NCBI GenBank assembly: GCA_045603285.1
Contig: JAZULW010000085.1
Location: 1 to 5,790, forward strand
Source of the DNA: RGIG3009 sp045603285
GTDB lineage: Bacteria > Bacillota > Clostridia > Oscillospirales > Acutalibacteraceae
DNA length: 5,790 nt
Reading direction: 5' to 3'
Shown here piece by piece: positions 1 through 4,247 of the stretch (position 1 is its first letter; each line of letters opens with the position of its first letter). Under the pieces are notes generated by a model. The model saw only the letters and a program-made list of their open reading frames with translations, had not been told where the DNA came from and did not search any database. Position numbers and translations under genes: made by a program.

Positions 1-203
1 GCGCGACGAAGGTGCAAAGCACGGTTCCACTTCGTTGTTTCACTCGTTTTCCGATAACGGCGGACGGCCGGACAGGGATACTCTGTTCCCCCTGCCTGCT
101 CGCGGGTGCATTTCACCGTGTTTCGACCAAACGCGCTTACAGCCGATGACGCGTTCTCTCTGATGCCGAAGAGGGACGGCTACTTCTCCCGTTCATTGCA
201 GTT
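1..203 (-). promoter_or_regulatory. T-box riboswitch leader, predicted tRNA-Cys-responsive (3' end off window)
   Basis: Untranslated leader that senses uncharged tRNA and controls readthrough into a gene left of the window. Read on the minus strand, Stem I has a base CUGC/GCAG (201-198 with 99-96), a kink-turn-like GA-rich element (197-192 and 102-100), a helix CGGG/CCCG (191-188 with 106-103), and a specifier loop with AGAAGUA (187-181) facing GAAAUGCA (114-107). Above it are CCGU/ACGG (179-176 with 119-116), an AGAGAG bulge (161-156) and a distal arm closed by AACGCG/CGCGUU (155-150 with 135-130). A hairpin with GAA and AGUA S-turn-like elements (94-73) and an F-box-like CCGUUA (60-55) follow. 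The antiterminator with a UGGAACC bulge is at 35-6. The specifier at 110-108 is UGC (Cys), by length-exact comparison with my recollection of the B. subtilis glyQS leader (GAAA-GGC-A, 10 nt to GAGC). The competing terminator and the regulated gene lie beyond position 1. Confidence 0.93.
6..35 (-). promoter_or_regulatory. T-box antiterminator with UGGAACC bulge
   Basis: On the minus strand, ACGAAG (35-30) pairs with CUUCGU (11-6). GUGC (22-19) pairs with GCAC (15-12) around a UUU loop. The 7-nt bulge UGGAACC (29-23) lies between the two helices. This is the canonical T-box antiterminator, in which UGGN pairs with the NCCA end of an uncharged tRNA. N is A26, which calls for discriminator U73. 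tRNA-Cys carries U73, in agreement with the UGC specifier. The 3' strand (15-1) would be freed to form a terminator with sequence outside the window. Confidence 0.92.
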
Positions 204-210
204 CACTATC

Positions 211-238
211 ATTATAGCAGTTATTTCCAAAAAGTCTA
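211..238 (-). promoter_or_regulatory. Sigma-A promoter driving the T-box transcript
   Basis: Read leftward, the -10 is a perfect TATAAT (216-211) preceded by TGC, giving an extended -10 (TGnTATAAT). A -35-like TAGACT (238-233) lies 16 bp upstream and matches 4 of 6 consensus bases. The expected transcription start near 203 falls just before the base of T-box Stem I, so the position fits independently. It begins only 11 bp after the pgsA stop codon, so the downstream gene can be transcribed separately from the recA operon. Confidence 0.8.
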
Positions 239-249
239 CTTCTTTTTTG

Positions 250-837
250 TTATTTATCCGAAAAGTATTCGCGGTTAAGCCACACGTATTCCGCGCCCGC
301 GATAAGGGACAACACCGTCGAGATCCAAATGAGCACCTCGCCGATGATAAGCGGCACCGTAAACGCCGCTTCAGGCAACGCGGCACCTGCCAAAAGGCCC
401 GTTTGCCACGTGGAAAATTCGAGTGCGGTGAGCATAAAGATGATGGCAATAAACTGCGCCACCGTTTTGGCTTTGCCCCACATACTGGCGGCGATCACTT
501 TTCCGCCTTTGGCGGCAAGCAGGCGCACCGACGTGACCATAAATTCGCGCGTGAGAATGAGCATCAACGCCCACACGTTCATTTTGTCGATCGCTAAAAA
601 CAGCAAAAACGCCGCGGTGGTGAGCATTTTATCCGCCAACGGATCCAAAAACTTGCCGAGATTGGTGACGAGGCCGTGCTTGCGCGCAATTTTGCCATCC
701 AACATATCGGTAAGGGCAGCGGCAATAAACACCGCAAGCGACACCGCGTAGTGGAAGGGGAATTCCCACAACGCAAGCAACAGGAACAGCGGTGCCAACA
801 CGATTCGCACCACGGTTAATTTGTTTGGCAGATTCAT
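250..837 (-). CDS. pgsA: CDP-diacylglycerol--glycerol-3-phosphate 3-phosphatidyltransferase
   Basis: Membrane enzyme that joins CDP-diacylglycerol and sn-glycerol 3-phosphate to give phosphatidylglycerol phosphate and CMP, the committed step to phosphatidylglycerol and cardiolipin. The 195-residue product has the full CDP-alcohol phosphotransferase signature: D44, D47, G48, A51, R52, then G61, D65 and D69 (pattern DxxDGxxARx8GxxxDxxxD). These aspartates bind the catalytic metals. Hydrophobic segments are near residues 8-27, 29-43, 72-84, 88-103, 121-139 and 160-180, as expected for a polytopic family member, and the length is normal. The start is the ATG of an ATGA overlap with the rimO stop, preceded by a GGGGGAG ribosome binding site (843-849) with a 5-nt spacer. 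It is the last gene of the operon in this window, and no terminator hairpin follows its TAA stop. It could be a close paralogue of the same family, but size and motif favour PgsA. Confidence 0.95.
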   Translation of the reverse strand: MNLPNKLTVVRIVLAPLFLLLALWEFPFHYAVSLAVFIAAALTDMLDGKIARKHGLVTNLGKFLDPLADKMLTTAAFLLFLAIDKMNVWALMLILTREFMVTSVRLLAAKGGKVIAASMWGKAKTVAQFIAIIFMLTALEFSTWQTGLLAGAALPEAAFTVPLIIGEVLIWISTVLSLIAGAEYVWLNREYFSDK

Positions 838-2159
838 ACTCTCTCCCCCACAAGATCAAAATCGAGGCAATCGGTGATGTGCACCTGCACAAAATCACCC
901 GGCACCACCCGTGTTTTGGTGGTGAAAAATACTTTGGTGTCGATATCGGGTGCATCGGCATACGTGCGGCCGAACCAACATTCGGCATAGCGGTCAAACG
1001 ATTCCACGAGCACTTCTACCGTTTTGCCGATCTGCGCTTCGTTGTACGCGGCGGCCACGCGTTCTTGCGATTGCAACACAATGTCGCGGCGGCGTGCTTT
1101 GAGTTTGTCCGACACTTGGTTGGGAAGTTCGGCGGCCACGGTGCCCTCCTCGGGCGAATACGCGAAGCATCCGAGGCGTTCAAACGGCGTTTCCTTGAGG
1201 AATTCGCACAGCTCGGCAAAATCGGCTTTGCTTTCGCCGGGGAACCCCACCATCACGGTGGTACGGAGAACCACACCGGGCAATTTGGCACGGATACGTG
1301 CCACCAAGTGAGTGAGCGTTTTTCGGTCGCCGGGGCGGTTCATCGAGGCAAGCACCTTGCCGCTTGCGTGTTGAATGGGAATGTCCAAATACTTAACCAC
1401 TTTGTCTTGCCGTGCCATCGTGTCAAGCAGTTCATCGGTAATGTGCTCCGGATAGCAGTAAAGCAATCGGATCCAGTGAATCCCGTCAATTTCGCACAGG
1501 CGATCAAGCAGGGCGGGTAACCGCGAGTGCCCCGAAAGGTCGGTGCCGTACATGGTGGTGTCTTGTGCCACCAAAATCAGTTCACGCACCCCGTTTCGGG
1601 CAAGCGTTTCGGCTTCCGCCACCACCTCGTCCATCGCACGGCTGCGCAACCCGCCGCGAATGTGCGGGATGGCACAGTAGGGGCAACAGTTGTTGCACCC
1701 ATCACCCACGCGCAAATACGCAAAAAAGTCGGGGGTTGTCTGCAAGCGTTCGCCGTTCAGCGACCACGCATCCAGCGGCGGAAAACGGTGCACCGTTTCG
1801 CCTTCCATCACGCGGTTTACCGTTTCCACAATATCCGCATTGGCACCCAGACCGAGCACGGCATCACATTCGGGCAGTTCCCGACAAAGTTCTTCTTTGT
1901 ATCGTTCGGCCAAACAGCCCGTTACGATAATCTTCTTTATCTGCCCCTCTTCTTTCAGTTTGGCAAACTCCAAAATGTTTTCGATGGCTTCTTGTTTGGC
2001 ATCGCCGATAAAACCGCAGGTGTTCACGATGACCACCTCGGACAAACCGCTTTCCGCCGTAATGGTCATTCCGGCGTTTTGCAGTTTGGCGAGCATCAAT
2101 TCCGCGTCCATTTGATTTTTGGGGCAACCCAGCGATACCATACCCACTTTAATACTCAT
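834..2159 (-). CDS. rimO: Ribosomal protein S12 (aspartate) methylthiotransferase RimO
   Basis: Radical-SAM enzyme with two iron-sulfur clusters that adds a methylthio group to the beta carbon of a conserved aspartate of ribosomal protein S12 in the cytoplasm. The 441-residue product shows the three family parts in order. The N-terminal UPF0004/MTTase domain has cluster cysteines C12 (SLGCPKN), C48 (NTCGF) and C82 (TGCLAERY). The radical-SAM core has C155, C159 and C162 in a CxxxCxxC motif, followed by AIPHIRG, and LDIPIQH at 258-264. A C-terminal TRAM domain spans about 377-441. The SLGCPKN start and the GRTYADAPDID segment (397-407) fit RimO rather than MiaB or MtaB, which modify tRNA. The start overlaps the recX stop (ATGA), with a GAGGAAG ribosome binding site at 2164-2170. 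C158 is an additional cysteine inside the radical-SAM motif. Confidence 0.96.
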   Translation of the reverse strand: MSIKVGMVSLGCPKNQMDAELMLAKLQNAGMTITAESGLSEVVIVNTCGFIGDAKQEAIENILEFAKLKEEGQIKKIIVTGCLAERYKEELCRELPECDAVLGLGANADIVETVNRVMEGETVHRFPPLDAWSLNGERLQTTPDFFAYLRVGDGCNNCCPYCAIPHIRGGLRSRAMDEVVAEAETLARNGVRELILVAQDTTMYGTDLSGHSRLPALLDRLCEIDGIHWIRLLYCYPEHITDELLDTMARQDKVVKYLDIPIQHASGKVLASMNRPGDRKTLTHLVARIRAKLPGVVLRTTVMVGFPGESKADFAELCEFLKETPFERLGCFAYSPEEGTVAAELPNQVSDKLKARRRDIVLQSQERVAAAYNEAQIGKTVEVLVESFDRYAECWFGRTYADAPDIDTKVFFTTKTRVVPGDFVQVHITDCLDFDLVGERV

Positions 2160-2788
2160 AGTTCTTCCTCTTCCTGCCGCCGCTTTATCGCACGGCGGAT
2201 ATCCTCGCCTGAAAAACCGTATCGGGCCAGCGCCACCATTTGCTTTTCGGCTTCTTCGCGGCTTCGTGGGATATTATAGCGTTTCTTGACGAGAAATTCA
2301 AGTGCCAGTTGCACATCGTCCCATTCCATCTCGTCGAGTACGGCGCACGCCACGTCCCGCGCAATACCTTTTTCACACAGTTTCCCAAGCGCGCGGCGGC
2401 GCGGATAGTGTTTCACATCGCGACAATCCCGTGCCAAGCGGCGGGCGTATTCCTCGTCCTTCACGTAACCGAGTTCTTCCATATACGCAGCCGCTTCGGC
2501 GGCCGCCTCGCGGTTTTCGGCATAATACCGCCCTTTTTCGCGGCAGAGCTTTTGCTCCAATTCACGGCGCGAATAGTCACGGCGCGACAACAAAAACACG
2601 GCCTTTTCCCGCGTGCGGTTTCTTTGTGAAAGAGCGCACAGAACTTCGTGTTCTTCCAACGACAAAAAGGAGCCCACCCCGTAGGGGGACTCCTCAAACG
2701 TGCGCTTATCCAAGAGGGTTTCGCTTCCGTCATCCCATATTAGGACAACTTGTTGCCCGCGGTGAGGGCGCACATCGGTCAATTTCAT
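2156..2788 (-). CDS. recX: Regulatory protein RecX (RecA modulator)
   Basis: Small, mostly helical cytoplasmic protein that binds RecA filaments and tunes or inhibits recombinase and co-protease activity. The 210-residue product shows the three-repeat RecX pattern. The first repeat has RRDYSRRELEQKL (69-81). The second has the LGYVKDEEYARRLARD segment (106-121), then YPRRRALGKLCEKGI (128-142). The last has ALARYGFSGEDIRRAI (187-201). The N-terminal 55 or so residues form a beta-rich extension (WDDGSE), as often seen in Firmicute RecX, and the C-terminus is an acidic run of glutamates. The length is on the longer side for the family. It starts within the recA stop codon (ATGA) with only a weak GGTGG at 2796-2800, so translation probably depends on ribosomes finishing recA. 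Its place directly after recA strongly supports the assignment. Confidence 0.93.
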   Translation of the reverse strand: MKLTDVRPHRGQQVVLIWDDGSETLLDKRTFEESPYGVGSFLSLEEHEVLCALSQRNRTREKAVFLLSRRDYSRRELEQKLCREKGRYYAENREAAAEAAAYMEELGYVKDEEYARRLARDCRDVKHYPRRRALGKLCEKGIARDVACAVLDEMEWDDVQLALEFLVKKRYNIPRSREEAEKQMVALARYGFSGEDIRRAIKRRQEEEEL

Positions 2789-3927
2789 TCGTCATCCACC
2801 ACAATGTCGATTTTGGCACGGGCGGTACCCGCGGTGTAAGTCACCGCTTTGTCAAGCGGGATTTCCACAGGCGCAGGTTTCACTGCGGCTTGCGCCTCGT
2901 CTTTTTCGCGCTGAATGGCGGCCAGCACCAGCGCTTCCACCTCTTGCTGCAAATCGGGATTGGCTTTCAAGAAATCTTTCACGTTGTCACGGCCTTGGCC
3001 CAGGCGTTGCTCTTGATAGGAGAACCACGAGCCCGATTTTTGAATGATATCGAACTTAATGGCCAGATCCAGCAACTCACCCTCACGGGAGATGCCTTTT
3101 CCGTAAAACATATCAAATTCCGCTTCTTTAAACGGGGGTGCTACCTTGTTTTTCACCACGCGGACACGGGTATGCGAACCAACCGATTCACCGCCCGCTT
3201 TGAGGGTTTCGGTGCGGCGCACGTCCAAGCGAACCGACGCATAATATTTGAGCGCGTTGCCACCCGCGGTGACTTCGGGGTTGCCGTATACAATGCCGAC
3301 TTTGAGGCGCAATTGGTTGATAAACACCGCCACACAACCCGTTTTCCCCACCGTACCGGCCAGTTTACGCATTGCCTGTGACATCAAGCGTGCTTGCAGA
3401 CCAACGTGCGCGTCACCCATCTCCCCTTCAATTTCTTGACGGGGAACCAACGCAGCCACCGAGTCAACCACCACGATGTCGATCGCGCCCGAGCGAATCA
3501 GCGCTTCCGCAATTTCGAGCGCCTGTTCACCCGTATCGGGTTGCGACACGAGAAGCGAATCCACGTCCACACCGAGGGCGCGGGCATACACGGGGTCCAG
3601 TGCGTGTTCCACATCAATAAATGCGGCCTCGCCGCCTTGTTTTTGCGCTTGAGCAATGGCGTGCAGCGCGAGCGTGGTCTTACCCGAGGCTTCCGGCCCG
3701 TAAATCTCCACAATGCGGCCACGCGGCAGCCCGCCTACACCGAGCGCCAAGTCCAGCGTGAGAGAACCCGTGGGGATGGCTTCCACATTCATCCCCGTAT
3801 TTTCGCCAAGGCGCATTATCGCGCCTTTTCCGTATGCTTTTTCAATTTGCGACAGGGCCGCTTGCAGGGCCTTTTGCTTATCCGCGGAAACTTCCCGTTC
3901 CGCCGTTTTCTTTTTCATATCCGCCAT
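2785..3927 (-). CDS. recA: Recombinase A
   Basis: DNA-dependent ATPase that forms filaments on single-stranded DNA, catalyses homologous strand exchange, and triggers LexA self-cleavage in the SOS response. From the chosen start the product is 380 residues. The Walker A motif GPEASGKTT is at 77-85 and the catalytic glutamate E107 is in FIDVEHALDP. Walker B is in IVVVDSVAAL at 151-160, and the DNA-binding L2 region (NQLRLKVGIVYGNPEVTAGG) begins at N204. The C-terminal lobe ends in an acidic tail (VVDDE). An in-frame ATG at 3958-3960 would add 11 residues. It is rejected because it has no ribosome binding site and lies about 6 nt from the predicted transcription start. The ATG at 3925-3927 has GAGGAAG at 3933-3939. 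L2 departs slightly from the usual GVMFGNPETTTGG wording, but the changes look conservative. It is the first gene of the operon. Confidence 0.97.
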   Translation of the reverse strand: MADMKKKTAEREVSADKQKALQAALSQIEKAYGKGAIMRLGENTGMNVEAIPTGSLTLDLALGVGGLPRGRIVEIYGPEASGKTTLALHAIAQAQKQGGEAAFIDVEHALDPVYARALGVDVDSLLVSQPDTGEQALEIAEALIRSGAIDIVVVDSVAALVPRQEIEGEMGDAHVGLQARLMSQAMRKLAGTVGKTGCVAVFINQLRLKVGIVYGNPEVTAGGNALKYYASVRLDVRRTETLKAGGESVGSHTRVRVVKNKVAPPFKEAEFDMFYGKGISREGELLDLAIKFDIIQKSGSWFSYQEQRLGQGRDNVKDFLKANPDLQQEVEALVLAAIQREKDEAQAAVKPAPVEIPLDKAVTYTAGTARAKIDIVVDDE

Positions 3928-3932
3928 CGTTT

Positions 3933-3939
3933 CTTCCTC
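3933..3939 (-). promoter_or_regulatory. recA ribosome binding site (decides the start)
   Basis: GAGGAAG on the minus strand, with its GAGG core 8 nt upstream of the ATG at 3925-3927. No comparable site precedes the alternative in-frame ATG at 3958-3960, so this site fixes the shorter 380-residue RecA. Confidence 0.8.
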
Positions 3940-3972
3940 ATTTCCGCTGCATATTTTCAACTCGTTACCATC

Positions 3973-4001
3973 AGTATACTATACGTTTTTCCAAAAATCA
4001 A
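3973..4001 (-). promoter_or_regulatory. Sigma-A promoter of the recA operon
   Basis: Read leftward, a -35 TTGATT (4001-3996) and a -10 TATACT (3978-3973) are separated by exactly 17 bp. Expected transcription begins near 3966, leaving a leader of about 40 nt before the recA ATG. The overlapping TATAGT just upstream is an alternative -10 with poorer spacing. The SOS box lies about 10 bp upstream of the -35. Confidence 0.8.
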
Positions 4002-4010
4002 GCACAAAAT

Positions 4011-4024
4011 CGAACGAATGTTCG
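4011..4024. promoter_or_regulatory. LexA/DinR-type SOS box upstream of recA
   Basis: A perfect inverted repeat of the Gram-positive SOS operator form, CGAAC-GAAT-GTTCG, matching CGAACnnnnGTTCG at every defined position. It sits directly upstream of the recA -35. LexA bound here would repress the operon until RecA filaments trigger LexA cleavage. No lexA gene is in the window, so the regulator is inferred from the operator and from established Firmicute SOS biology. The box is about 130 bp from the ppdK -10, so an effect on ppdK is less likely. Confidence 0.9.
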
Positions 4025-4150
4025 TTTTTTGAAAATTTTACATAATTGCATACACATTTGCGGTGAATTGGAGGGAAATTTCGGAAAAAACACCAAAATT
4101 ATGAGGAAATGCAGATAAATTCAAAAAAAGTCTTTTCTTTTATATGAAAC
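4025..4150. other. AT-rich spacer between the divergent promoters
   Basis: No coding sequence of credible length, RNA gene or recognised operator was found here. The stretch contains A/T tracts and a short 8-bp palindrome GAAATTTC (4075-4082). I see no convincing Rex, CcpA or CodY site. It probably serves as upstream promoter DNA for ppdK and as insulation from the recA SOS box. Confidence 0.5.
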
Positions 4151-4152
4151 TC

Positions 4153-4161
4153 TGTTATAAT
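4153..4161 (+). promoter_or_regulatory. Extended -10 promoter of ppdK
   Basis: TGTTATAAT is a perfect -10 hexamer (4156-4161) with the TGn extension. At 17 bp upstream only TTTTCT (4133-4138, 3 of 6 consensus bases) is available as a -35, so the promoter probably depends on the extended -10 and upstream A/T tracts. The expected start near 4168 gives an 80-nt leader. Confidence 0.75.
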
Positions 4162-4169
4162 ATTTTGCG

Positions 4170-4243
4170 GCTATTGAACTGACAGTCAATAGCAGTTGCA
4201 TCTTTTGTCAGCAAAGACAAAAAATATATAGGAGGTTGACTGT
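4170..4243 (+). promoter_or_regulatory. Structured 5' leader of ppdK with two hairpins
   Basis: Hairpin 1 pairs GCTATTGA (4170-4177) with TCAATAGC (4186-4193). The loop can add CT/AG pairs with one bulged A. Hairpin 2 pairs TTTTGTC (4203-4209) with GACAAAA (4216-4222) around AGCAAA. In addition, ACAGTCAA (4182-4189), which overlaps the 3' arm of hairpin 1, is exactly complementary to TTGACTGT (4236-4243) between the ribosome binding site and the start codon, so two mutually exclusive folds are possible. The pairings are visible in the sequence. A regulatory role is inference, and hairpin 1 may only stabilise the message. It matches no riboswitch class I recognise. Confidence 0.4.
4230..4235 (+). 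promoter_or_regulatory. ppdK ribosome binding site
   Basis: A perfect AGGAGG, 12 nt before the ATG at 4248. The spacing is long for the core, but the ideal sequence fits a highly expressed metabolic gene and fixes the start. Confidence 0.85.
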
Positions 4244-4247
4244 AAAC

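Noticed and set aside
107..111. Alternative specifier readings AUG (Met) or GCA (Ala) in the T-box
   Set aside because: Spacing from the GAAA segment and to the downstream GAGC matches the glyQS specifier frame only when the triplet is UGC. The A in the UGGA bulge fits U73 of tRNA-Cys, whereas tRNA-Met and tRNA-Ala carry A73.
106..597. A 163-codon plus-strand frame across the T-box promoter and pgsA
   Set aside because: It overlaps the T-box Stem I, its promoter and pgsA on the opposite strand. The product is rich in Arg, His and Lys, with no domain.
792..2279. Two plus-strand frames (792-1520 and 1527-2279) opposite rimO
   Set aside because: Both are antisense to a full-length conserved radical-SAM gene, show no family motif, and have compositions typical of shadow frames.
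2302..3381. A 359-codon open frame on the plus strand opposite recA and recX
   Set aside because: It spans the junction of two conserved genes on the other strand, is Arg/His/Pro-rich, and has no good ribosome binding site or domain. It is a shadow frame.
3958..3960. Upstream in-frame ATG for recA (391-residue version)
   Set aside because: It is only about 6 nt from the predicted transcription start, has no Shine-Dalgarno, and adds residues unlike RecA N-termini. The ATG at 3925-3927 has a clear site.
4075..4082. Palindrome GAAATTTC in the recA-ppdK spacer
   Set aside because: It is short and in AT-rich DNA where such palindromes arise by chance, with no match to an operator I know.
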